Origin: UBA6163 sp031411655
GTDB taxonomy: Bacteria; Planctomycetota; Planctomycetia; Pirellulales; Pirellulaceae
Direction of reading: 5' to 3'
Length of the DNA: 8,604 bases
Assembly: GCA_031411655.1 (NCBI GenBank)
Contig: JANOBM010000262.1
Location: forward strand, 1-8,604
The notes under the pieces: generated by a model
The model's input: the letters and a program-made list of their open reading frames with translations, nothing else
The model's database searches: none
Told to the model about the DNA's origin: nothing
Program-made: the position numbers and the translations under genes
In this document: piece by piece, positions 1 through 6,365 of the stretch
How the letters are laid out: the number at the start of each line of letters is the position of its first letter
Numbering within the stretch: the first letter of the stretch is position 1

Positions 1-232
1 ACGTCGAGACGCTGATCAGTATGCAAACCGCATAAACGGAAAAAACCTTAAGAGTTGATCGCATGATGCAGGATTTCTCTAAGATAAGTCTAGGTGATGG
101 AATTCCTCGTCTTTGTCGTGGGATGCGAGGTAAGGAACGAAGAGAGTGCGGACGATTCGCGTGTTCGCCGTTGCGAGTTCTATCCGATTTTGGCAGGTCC
201 TTTTGACAATTGCCATGCTTTCGAGGCCAAAT
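1..232. other. Left-edge region upstream of the glycosyltransferase gene
   Basis: No gene is assigned here with confidence. Two frames are open from the left edge and could hold the last codons of a plus-strand upstream gene: one ends in TGA at 56-58 (tail ...NGKNLKS) and one in TAA at 33-35 (tail ...LISMQTA). Neither is long enough to recognise. A 47-codon ORF (63-206) and a 70-codon ORF (94-306) also lie here. Both overlap the start region of the glycosyltransferase and neither resembles a known family. An AAGGA at 132-136 stands 9 nt before a GTG at 146 that is in frame with the glycosyltransferase, so part of this region (146-232) may be coding. Confidence 0.3.
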
Positions 233-1519
233 ATGTCTATGGGCACGCATTCTACGCCAACCACACTGGATGCATTCACGGTGCCCGCCCACCGTTCAGC
301 GGCTGACAACTGCGTAAAGATTCTTGGGGCTGGAGAAGGAGTCCCTACCGCGTCGCTGGATAACCGGCAAACCGAACCGATCGTCGTTCCGTGGCTCCGC
401 GTCTTACACCTTGTAAACGGTGAGCATTTTGCGGGAGCCGAACGGGTGCAGTCACATCTGGGAAGGTGCCTGCCAAAATTAGGTGTTAAAGCCGATTTCG
501 CTTGCATCAAACCCGGCCAGTTCGCCAACGCGGTCGACGATGCAGGTGGAACTTGGGGAACGGCCTACCGGTTTCCGATGCGATCGCGGTTTGATATTTC
601 GATCCTGCGGCAACTTGTGAGGCTTGTTAAGTCGAATGAGTATGGCCTACTGCACGCTCATACTCCTCGCTCGGCCATGGTCGCGTCCTTGGTGTCGCGC
701 CAATGCGGCATTCCATGGATCTACCATGTTCATAGCCCAGCAGCGCGAGATTCATCCAAGCGTTTTAGCAACTGGTTAAACGCAAATGTGGAACGCTGGT
801 CGCTGAAAAACTGTTCCCATTTGATCACTGTATCGGAAAGCTTACGTCGCGAGCTTCTTGAGTGCGGCAACGAACCGAGCCGCGTCACCGTCGTTCATAA
901 CGGCGTACCCTCGATCCGCTACCAGCGCCAACGTTACCCTTCCGTCGGCGGCCGTTGGCAATTCGGTATGGTAGCGCTGATGCGGCCACGCAAGGGGCTT
1001 GAGGTTGCTCTTGAGGCCATATCGATACTTCGCGGCAGCGGCTACGACGCTCATCTACGTTGTATTGGTCCGTTCGAAACCGACGATTATCAACGCAAGA
1101 TCGAGTCGCAAATCGAAGCGTTGCGAATCCGGCCTTTCGTTGAACAAACGGGTTTCAAACGGGATATTCCCCAAACCCTATCGCAACTCGACTCGATGCT
1201 TTTGCCGAGCCTTTATGGCGAAGGATTACCGATGGTCGTTTTGGAAGCGATGGCCTCTGCACTTCCCGTGATCGCGACGCGCGTGGAAGGGACTCCGGAG
1301 GCGATTCGCGATGGGATGGATGGATTGCTTGCAGAGCCAGGTTCGGCGGAGAGTTTAGCGCTAAGGATGCGAGAAATGATCGATGGCACCGTCGACTGGC
1401 AACACATGGGCGAATCGGCATTTGAACGCCACGCCGAACATTTCAGTGACCAAGCGATGTCTGCCGGGATCGCCGACGTCTACCGATTGGTGACGAAAGT
1501 CGTTAGCCAGCAGGTTTGA
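233..1519 (+). CDS. Glycosyltransferase family 4 (GT-B fold) protein
   Basis: Retaining glycosyltransferase expected to move a sugar from a nucleotide-sugar donor to a glycan or lipid-linked acceptor at the cytoplasmic side of the membrane. With the ATG at 233 it has 428 residues. The N-terminal Rossmann half starts near residue 54 (LRVLHLVNGEHFAGAERVQ), followed by LLHAHTPRSA (139-148) and ITVSESL (198-204). The C-terminal donor half has VVHNGVP, MRPRKGLEVALEA with the donor-phosphate Arg/Lys pair near 251-254, and the GT4 E-x7-E signature EGLPMVVLE (E330, E338) followed by GTPEAIRDG. Length and motif order are normal for GT4. The start is uncertain: ATG 233 has GAGG 6 nt upstream and ATG 239 is also possible, while GTG 146 has AAGGA 9 nt upstream and would add 29 residues. 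The roughly 50 residues before the Rossmann fold are unrecognised. Donor and acceptor cannot be read from the sequence. The stop overlaps the end of the opposite-strand thioredoxin-fold gene. Confidence 0.9.
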   Translation: MSMGTHSTPTTLDAFTVPAHRSAADNCVKILGAGEGVPTASLDNRQTEPIVVPWLRVLHLVNGEHFAGAERVQSHLGRCLPKLGVKADFACIKPGQFANAVDDAGGTWGTAYRFPMRSRFDISILRQLVRLVKSNEYGLLHAHTPRSAMVASLVSRQCGIPWIYHVHSPAARDSSKRFSNWLNANVERWSLKNCSHLITVSESLRRELLECGNEPSRVTVVHNGVPSIRYQRQRYPSVGGRWQFGMVALMRPRKGLEVALEAISILRGSGYDAHLRCIGPFETDDYQRKIESQIEALRIRPFVEQTGFKRDIPQTLSQLDSMLLPSLYGEGLPMVVLEAMASALPVIATRVEGTPEAIRDGMDGLLAEPGSAESLALRMREMIDGTVDWQHMGESAFERHAEHFSDQAMSAGIADVYRLVTKVVSQQV

Positions 1520-2090
1520 AGTAGCTGGGCTCTGAACCTTCGACCCATTTGATGTTGCATCCAAGGCTTGGGATTTGCTTTTCGAGCGGTGGCTTTGAGC
1601 TCAGCACCGCATCCAATGCCGCTCGCAAGTCTGCCCCTGTGACCGGTTTGTCAGTCTTCGGTCGACTATCGTCCATTTGACCTCTATACACCAGCTGCAA
1701 CTTCGCATCGAAAAGAAAGAAGTCAGGTGTACAGGCCGCGTGATAGGCCTTTGCAACTTTTTGCGTCGCGTCAAACAAGTACGGAAACGCGTATCCCCGG
1801 AGAAGCTTTTCTTCCCGCATCTTTTCGGGCGAGTCCTCTGGATAAGCCGCTATGTCGTTGCTGCTAATTCCGACAACCGCAATCCCCCGCGGCATGTAAT
1901 CATCCGCGATTCGCTTCAGCTCATCCGCGACATGCTTCACGTAGGGACAATGATTGCACAGAAAGACAACAAGCAGCCCCTGTACCGATTGATAATCGCG
2001 AATGGATACAATTTTTCCTTCCGTATCGGGGAGTGAAAAATCGGGAGCCTGAGTTCCCAGCGGCAACATCGTGGAAAGTGTTCGGACCAT
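1503..2090 (-). CDS. Thioredoxin-fold / peroxiredoxin-like (PRX_like1 type) protein
   Basis: Predicted soluble thiol-redox protein of 195 residues in the AhpC/TSA-thioredoxin superfamily. It opens with the peroxiredoxin-like stretch MLPLGTQAPDFSLPD (8-22), then has the thioredoxin-type pair in FLCNHCPYVKHV (C45 and C48, CxxC), a CTPDFFLFD segment (C120, with the expected cis-proline), the conserved MDDSRPKTDKPVTGADLR, and the family ending SLGCNIKW with a further cysteine (C178). This order matches the PRX_like1 group, whose substrate is not established. No signal peptide is visible with this start, so a cytoplasmic place is likely. ATG 2090 is chosen; the frame extends to a TTG at 2138, but that would overlap fabI by 17 bp and add an arginine-rich, unconserved leader. 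The gene follows fabI on the same strand after about 31 nt, so co-transcription is likely. Its 3' end lies inside the last codons of the convergent glycosyltransferase gene. Confidence 0.9.
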   Translation of the reverse strand: MVRTLSTMLPLGTQAPDFSLPDTEGKIVSIRDYQSVQGLLVVFLCNHCPYVKHVADELKRIADDYMPRGIAVVGISSNDIAAYPEDSPEKMREEKLLRGYAFPYLFDATQKVAKAYHAACTPDFFLFDAKLQLVYRGQMDDSRPKTDKPVTGADLRAALDAVLSSKPPLEKQIPSLGCNIKWVEGSEPSYFKPAG

Positions 2091-2121
2091 GGATCGGTTG
2101 GAGCCTACGAGAGAAAAACGT

Positions 2122-2943
2122 TTATGACGACTGGCCAAGTTTTTTAAGCAAACGGCCAGGGCTGCCCATCATGTTGTAGCCACCGTCCACGTGAAGAATC
2201 TCACCGGTAATTCCTTCACTCGCGCCGCTAAGCAGAAAAGCGCCAGTACGCCCGACTTCTTCGTGGGAAACATTTCGTCCGAGCGGTGCCATGTGCTCAT
2301 AGAGGGTCAGCATCTCTTCGACGCCTGCCGCCCGTCCGGCGAGTGTACGAATAGGACCGGCGGACAGTGCATTGACCCGAACTCCTTGTGGTCCCATATC
2401 GTAAGCCAGGTAACGAACGGTCGCCTCGAGCGCTGCTTTACAGATCCCCATCACGTTATAGCCAGGGACACACTTCTCACCACCGAAGTAGGTCATCGTA
2501 GCGATCGAAGCGCCGGGGCTAAGATAGTCTTTCGCGGCGGCGGTGACGGCGATCAGCGTGTACACGCTCACATCCATCGCCAACTTGAAACCGGCTCGGC
2601 TGGTAAATACCGTATCCCGCGCCAAGTCATCGCGGTCTGCAAATGCAATCGAATGCAACAGGAAATCGATCGTGCCGAATTTCTCTGCTGCGGTAGCCAT
2701 CACCGATCGGATGTCGTCATCGTTTTGAGCGTCCATTGGCACCAAGAACGCAGCGTTGGGGCAATTGTCGGTCAATTGGGAAACTCGACGACGGTTCCGT
2801 TGTCGTTCATCATCCTGCCGGTCGGGCAGGTGCGTAAAGCCGCAAACGCCCCCAGCGTTCATGATTTGCTGTGCAATGGCCCATGCGATCGAATGGTCGT
2901 TTGCAACGCCAAGGATCAACCCTTTTTTTCCAGTGAAGTCCAT
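2122..2943 (-). CDS. fabI: Enoyl-[acyl-carrier-protein] reductase (NADH), FabI
   Basis: Reduces trans-2-enoyl-ACP to acyl-ACP, the last step of each round of type II fatty-acid elongation, in the cytoplasm. The 273-residue protein is a short-chain dehydrogenase of the FabI branch. It has the nucleotide-binding loop LGVANDHSIAWAIA (11-24), FLLHSIAFADRDDL (95-108), and the catalytic set: Y152 in TYFGGEK, with Y162 and K169 in GYNVMGICK (Y-x6-K), equivalent to Tyr146, Tyr156 and Lys163 of the E. coli enzyme. The substrate-loop region GVRVNALSAGPIRTLAG and the C-terminal GITGEILHVDGGYNMMG are also typical. Length is normal. The ATG at 2943 is preferred over a TTG one codon upstream because the first residues MDFTGKKGLILG align with the family start. 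It is probably the first gene of a two-gene unit with the downstream thioredoxin-fold gene. By family knowledge it is a triclosan-type target; nothing in the sequence shows resistance. Confidence 0.96.
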   Translation of the reverse strand: MDFTGKKGLILGVANDHSIAWAIAQQIMNAGGVCGFTHLPDRQDDERQRNRRRVSQLTDNCPNAAFLVPMDAQNDDDIRSVMATAAEKFGTIDFLLHSIAFADRDDLARDTVFTSRAGFKLAMDVSVYTLIAVTAAAKDYLSPGASIATMTYFGGEKCVPGYNVMGICKAALEATVRYLAYDMGPQGVRVNALSAGPIRTLAGRAAGVEEMLTLYEHMAPLGRNVSHEEVGRTGAFLLSGASEGITGEILHVDGGYNMMGSPGRLLKKLGQSS

Positions 2944-3116
2944 CAAAACCGCTCGGAGTGAATAATGCGTAAACTAATCGCGACGCTGCGATCCCCAAAA
3001 GCAGAGTTGCTTTGCAGGAAAGCATACATTGGCACCCGGCTAGTCGTCCATGAACCCTCGCCACCTTAAAATGTTCTTGTTCTCGGATTGCCCCCGTCCA
3101 CTGATTGATTTGCGCT
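2944..3116. promoter_or_regulatory. Divergent intergenic region between fabI and the sigma-54 activator
   Basis: This 173-bp non-coding stretch must hold the start signals of two divergent genes. On the plus strand a TAAAAT at 3067-3072 could serve as a -10 box for the activator, with only a poor -35 (TCGTCC, 3044-3049). On the minus strand a TATGCT (3021-3026) with TGGACG (3045-3050) at 18-bp spacing is a weak candidate for fabI. A TGGCAC at 3030-3035 matches a sigma-54 -24 half, but the expected -12 half is absent. The individual boxes are read by eye and are weak; that the region is a divergent promoter region follows from gene layout. Confidence 0.5.
3008..3024. repeat. Perfect 6-bp inverted repeat with 5-bp centre (operator candidate)
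   Basis: TGCTTT - GCAGG - AAAGCA is a perfect inverted repeat inside the fabI/activator divergent region. Its right arm overlaps the weak -10 candidate read for fabI on the minus strand (3021-3026). This is the layout expected of a repressor operator, but 6-bp arms also arise by chance, and no binding protein is identifiable. Confidence 0.25.
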
Positions 3117-5249
3117 ATGCTTACGGAATCTCGCTCACCAGACGGTTCTTTCGGGACAAACCCTGACCCGACCCAATTTGCCGCTCGGCTTTTGCTGCGT
3201 TGGCTCGAAATCGCATCTCTGCGGCCGTCCCGCAGCCAATGGAGGCGACCTTCGGAGCGTTGGATTGCCATTCTGATCGATGAGATTGGGAAGTTGCTTG
3301 GAGGCGCGACGGTCCAGCTTTTGACTCAGGTGGGTTCACGATGGGAGGTAATTTCACAGTTCGGTGGCCAAACTGGTTCCGGTCCGCTTGCGGAAGCTCT
3401 CATACCGTTGGCTCTCGACTCGCCCCAGCCGATCTCCCACGGCACAACGATAGCTGTGTCAGTCCATCGTGGCGGAGAGATGCTTGATGGCAGTTACCTG
3501 CCGCCAACGGGTTCATTGGGGGTTCCCATTGCCGAGTCGTCGGACGTTTCGAAACTTCATCAACTGGCTCCGACTGTGCTGATGGTCCGCTTGCCGATAG
3601 TGACTGACAAAGCGATACCTCCCGTGCTCATCGAGTCCATTGTGTCGATGGGTGCCGTGCTTCAATCGCTCGACCGACATCAACACCAACTCGGTGTCGC
3701 ATGCGATGCAGCGATGCACTTGCGCCGATTGCTGGACCTTTCGATCCGTTGGTCGCAAATCGAAAAGACCGATGAACTTTTGGAAGCCATCGCCTCGTCA
3801 GCAGCAGACATGCTTGGTGCCGAAAGAGCCAGTATTTTCTTGTGGGACAAACGCCGAGGGAAACTGATCGGTCGACCGGCACTCGGTGTTGACGGAGGCA
3901 AATTAGAAGTCGATGACAACGTGGGCATTGTTGGCGCTGTGCTTTCAACGGGCCAGCCGAGGGTCTGGAATGCGACCGAAGATAGTGATTCGGAAGTCAA
4001 TCGCTCGGTGGACCGACGATTAAAGTTTCATACGCGGTCGCTTGTCGCCGTTCCACTTCGGTCGCCCACCGGTGCCCTCATCGGTGTATTCGAAGTGGTG
4101 AATAAAAAGCAGGGCCTGTTCGAGGCAAATGATACGCTCCGTTTGGTCGACCTTGCGCGACACGCTGCCTCCGCCATTCATGATACCGAAACTCGTCAGC
4201 GGTTGATGACGGTTCGAGATCGGCTGCTTCGCGATGCAGCATCGACTTGCCAGGTAATCGGTGACTCGCCAGCCATTCGTATGCTTCGTGAGACCGTTGC
4301 TCGCGTCGCAAAAACGGATCTGGCCGTCCTTGCCCTCGGCGAAAACGGCACGGGTAAAGAAGTGCTTGCACGCAGCATTCACTTTCAAAGCAGCCGCCGC
4401 GATGAACCGTTTGTTGCCGTAAACTGCGCGGCGCTGGTTGAATCGTTGCTCGAAAGCGAGCTCTTCGGCCACGAACGCGGTGCGTTCACTGATGCTATCC
4501 AGGCTCGTCAGGGAAAATTTGAACTGGCAAACGGTGGAACGCTCTTTCTCGACGAAATTGGCGATATGAGTCCAGGCGGACAAGCGAAGTTGCTGCGTGT
4601 CCTGGAAGAGAAAATTATCGTTCGCGTGGGTGGATCAACGCCGATTCCCGTTGATGTGCGAATCATCGCAGCAACTAACCAATCACTCAACGAGTTAGTG
4701 GCGACAAAACGCTTTCGAGAAGACTTATTTTTTCGTCTCAATGTCGTTGCCTTCCGCTTGCCGCCGCTGCGCGAGCGAGGCGAAGATATCTTGATGCTTG
4801 CCAACCATTTTCTCGCCCACTTTGCGACGCAGAGTGGGCGTGTCCAACCATCGTTCTCCGACGAGGCGCGTCAAGCATTGCTGCGTCATCGATGGCCGGG
4901 CAACGTTCGTGAACTTCGAAATGTGATGGAACGCGCGTGTTATCTTTCATTGACCGATACGCTCACGGAAGCCGACCTGGGACTGACTCCCTGGGAATCG
5001 CCATCGGCAGCGGCGATCACGACATCCACTACCGCATCGCCATTGCCTACACGGCCGCAATACAAGAGCTCCGCCTCGGATCTCGGCGACGCGACGAGGG
5101 ATTTTCAGATCGCCCACATCCAGTCGGCCATCGAAGCAAAACGGGGTAACATGACTGCAGTGGCAGAGTCGCTAGGACTTCATCGGTCCAATCTCTATCG
5201 CAAGATGCACCAACTCGGCATGAAAGTCGATGACGAAGACGTCAAGTGA
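3117..5249 (+). CDS. Sigma-54-dependent transcriptional activator with GAF sensor domain and Fis-type HTH
   Basis: Predicted bacterial enhancer-binding protein of 710 residues that would use ATP hydrolysis to open sigma-54 RNA polymerase promoters. Residues 1-185 form an unrecognised sensor region, possibly a degenerate GAF. A GAF domain spans about 200-355 and contains NKKQGLFEAND (N329, K330, F335, D339), most of the NKxnFx3DE signature of cyclic-nucleotide GAFs. The AAA+ domain (about 380-612) has Walker A GENGTGKE (408-415), loop GAFTDA (455-460) in place of GAFTGA, Walker B GGTLFLDEIGDM, the arginine-finger segment FREDLFFRLNV, LPPLRERGEDI and sensor II RWPGNVREL. A Ser/Thr/Ala/Pro-rich linker (about 625-660) leads to a Fis-type HTH with GNMTAVAESLGLHRSNLYRKM. 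ATG 3117 is preferred to an upstream TTG at 3105; no strong Shine-Dalgarno is seen for either. There is no receiver domain, so the signal is probably a ligand, not phosphorylation. The target genes are unknown; the broken metallopeptidase downstream is the nearest candidate. Confidence 0.93.
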   Translation: MLTESRSPDGSFGTNPDPTQFAARLLLRWLEIASLRPSRSQWRRPSERWIAILIDEIGKLLGGATVQLLTQVGSRWEVISQFGGQTGSGPLAEALIPLALDSPQPISHGTTIAVSVHRGGEMLDGSYLPPTGSLGVPIAESSDVSKLHQLAPTVLMVRLPIVTDKAIPPVLIESIVSMGAVLQSLDRHQHQLGVACDAAMHLRRLLDLSIRWSQIEKTDELLEAIASSAADMLGAERASIFLWDKRRGKLIGRPALGVDGGKLEVDDNVGIVGAVLSTGQPRVWNATEDSDSEVNRSVDRRLKFHTRSLVAVPLRSPTGALIGVFEVVNKKQGLFEANDTLRLVDLARHAASAIHDTETRQRLMTVRDRLLRDAASTCQVIGDSPAIRMLRETVARVAKTDLAVLALGENGTGKEVLARSIHFQSSRRDEPFVAVNCAALVESLLESELFGHERGAFTDAIQARQGKFELANGGTLFLDEIGDMSPGGQAKLLRVLEEKIIVRVGGSTPIPVDVRIIAATNQSLNELVATKRFREDLFFRLNVVAFRLPPLRERGEDILMLANHFLAHFATQSGRVQPSFSDEARQALLRHRWPGNVRELRNVMERACYLSLTDTLTEADLGLTPWESPSAAAITTSTTASPLPTRPQYKSSASDLGDATRDFQIAHIQSAIEAKRGNMTAVAESLGLHRSNLYRKMHQLGMKVDDEDVK

Positions 5250-5318
5250 TTGTCTTGGGTTCTGCGGATAAGCGGCCGACTGGGCGCCGAACCTGAATGA
5301 TTCATGTGCCTGATGATC

Positions 5319-5334
5319 TGGCACCTACGTTTCG
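5319..5334 (+). promoter_or_regulatory. Sigma-54-like -24/-12 element, -12 half imperfect
   Basis: TGGCAC, five bases, then TTTCG. This matches the sigma-54 consensus TGGCAC-N5-TTGCW at 9 of 11 defined positions, with the whole -24 half exact. The mismatches are both in the -12 half and include the G of the normally invariant GC, so activity is doubtful. It lies about 33 bp before an ATG (5367) that opens a signal peptide, and just after a sigma-54 activator gene. That placement is the reason for listing it. Confidence 0.25.
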
Positions 5335-5575
5335 TCTCTCCATTTCTCGTTTCCTTTCACCACGTCATGACGCGCTTTGTCTATCAAGTCTTGTTTTTTA
5401 CCTTTATCACGACGACTTGTTTGTCAGCCGAGATGACACACTTGTGATTGAACAGGGAACCAGCACCCCTAACCAGCAAGAGACGATTTTTAGCTAACTC
5501 TCGCAGACTCCTCGGTTGCTCCTAGGCGACGGCTCCGTAAACGCTGTTACAGAGGTGATCACAATAGGTTAATAC

Positions 5576-6148
5576 TTGGGACCTCGACTCGAAGTTATCA
5601 ACGCAGGTGGTGTTAATATTTTTGCGAGCGAGTCGGGGCAGTTGAAAAGCAGCGAGAATCCGTTTCCAACTGATTTTGCGGGCTGCGAAAATGACTATTT
5701 CGGCGTCGTCCTGGCTCATGAGTTTAACCATCGTGTCGATATCACTCGCTTCGCAGCGGTACCCAGATACAACCAAAAATACTGGCTTTACATGAAAAAG
5801 ATTTGTGGGCACGATGTGAAGTTCAATGCTGCAGACGGTATCGGAGTCGATTGGGATGGAACAAAGCAGCACTTCGTCAAAGAAAGATTATGGGGAGGTG
5901 ACGATGGGGGCTGGAATCAAGCGTGGGCAGACTATTGGCTAGCGGGACCCGGCAAGACACGAGTTCTCAATGTTTGCCGAAATGAAACTACCTACAATCC
6001 ACCGCGATTTGGCATCCCTTTCTTTCTTGAAACACGTCAAGAATCGATTGCGTCACTCGCCAATCAGTACTTTACCGATAGCACTCACATGTTTCGCTTC
6101 GCACTGGATCGTTACGACCGAGGATCGCCAGGATGTCTCGATGAATAG
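5576..6148 (+). CDS. Longest open segment of the broken metallopeptidase (HExxH protein)
   Basis: Alternative reading of the central part of the disrupted locus as a free-standing 190-residue protein starting at TTG 5576. HEFNH is at residues 48-52. E156 in QESIASLANQYF could complete a gluzincin-type zinc site. The protein is rich in Trp and Tyr (YWLYMKK, WNQAWADYWLAG) and has cysteines at 37, 77, 134 and 187, as in secreted proteins. Against a separate gene: there is no ATG before the HExxH motif, no signal peptide of its own, and the same frame continues protein-like on both sides of its flanking stops. An AGGT at 5566-5569 could act as a weak Shine-Dalgarno. If it is made, it would lack the export signal. 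I read it as part of the pseudogene, but an automatic annotation would probably list it as a hypothetical protein. Confidence 0.45.
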   Translation: MGPRLEVINAGGVNIFASESGQLKSSENPFPTDFAGCENDYFGVVLAHEFNHRVDITRFAAVPRYNQKYWLYMKKICGHDVKFNAADGIGVDWDGTKQHFVKERLWGGDDGGWNQAWADYWLAGPGKTRVLNVCRNETTYNPPRFGIPFFLETRQESIASLANQYFTDSTHMFRFALDRYDRGSPGCLDE

Positions 6149-6154
6149 CTCCTG

Positions 6155-6352
6155 ATGGCCGATGTCTATTCACTGGATGAGCCGCGAACCTTTCTCTATC
6201 GCCATCGAAATGGCGTCGTCACGCTCGATCGCGGCACCGCGTCGCTGACCCGTGATCCGAAAGGTCAGATTACCTCAGTGACCATTGGTGGTCACTTATA
6301 CGCGTTCGAACTGGACGCAGATGGACTGATAGAGAAAGTAACATCGCGTTGA
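6155..6352 (+). CDS. C-terminal segment of the broken metallopeptidase locus (65 codons)
   Basis: Small open frame starting at ATG 6155, two codons after the TAG at 6146-6148 and in the same frame as the HExxH segment. The product would be 65 residues, with a beta-rich look (HRNGVVTLDRG, ITSVTIGGHLYAFELDADG). It matches no family I know. There is no Shine-Dalgarno before the ATG, and LLMADVYSLDEP reads on naturally from GSPGCLDE across the stop. It is therefore more likely the C-terminus of the disrupted upstream protein than an independent gene. Confidence 0.3.
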   Translation: MADVYSLDEPRTFLYRHRNGVVTLDRGTASLTRDPKGQITSVTIGGHLYAFELDADGLIEKVTSR

Positions 6353-6365
6353 GTAACGCCTCCGG

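Larger units (their letters stand above)
5367..6352 (+). pseudogene. Broken gene for a secreted HExxH (gluzincin-like) metallopeptidase
   Basis: The ATG at 5367 opens a classical signal peptide: Arg at position 3, a hydrophobic core FVYQVLFFTFITTTCL and an LSA cleavage site near residue 21. This frame stops at TGA 5445-5447. From about 5438 the frame one base back reads TLVIEQGTSTPNQQETIFS and then stays protein-like to TGA 6350-6352, broken only by TAA 5495-5497, TAA 5570-5572 and TAG 6146-6148. It includes VVLAHEFNHRVD (HExxH at 5717-5731) and ETRQESIASLANQYF (Glu at 6041-6043, a possible third zinc ligand as in gluzincins). One 1-bp deletion and three nonsense changes would turn a roughly 328-residue secreted zinc protein into this stretch. 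TAA and TAG end other genes in this window, so code reassignment is not a good explanation. No Shine-Dalgarno is seen before 5367. The exact peptidase family is not recognised, and homology between the broken segments is my inference from frame and sense. Confidence 0.6.

Noticed and set aside
94..306. 70-codon plus-strand frame before the glycosyltransferase
   Set aside because: It reads as plausible protein, but it overlaps every possible start of the glycosyltransferase, has only a weak start signal and matches nothing known. Not strong enough to list as a gene.
2191..2961. 256-codon open frame on the plus strand, antisense across all of fabI
   Set aside because: It mirrors the fabI coding sequence and has no recognisable domain. 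FabI on the other strand is certain from its catalytic motifs, so this is a shadow frame.
4020..4583. 187-codon minus-strand frame inside the activator gene
   Set aside because: It lies entirely within the GAF/AAA+ coding region, whose motifs are unambiguous, and its own sequence shows no domain.
5297..5497. 66-codon frame just after the activator gene, read as its own small gene
   Set aside because: Its first half is out of frame with the signal peptide starting at 5367, and its second half belongs to the broken metallopeptidase frame. It is better explained as part of the pseudogene.
5522..5872. 116-codon minus-strand frame across the HExxH region
   Set aside because: It is antisense to the HExxH-containing frame, with no domain, and is a shadow.
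5367..6352. Stop-codon reassignment or programmed frameshifting as the explanation for the broken gene
   Set aside because: Both TAA and TAG end other intact genes here (TAA for fabI and the thioredoxin-fold gene, TAG for the membrane protein). No slippery heptamer is seen near 5438. Decay is the simpler reading.
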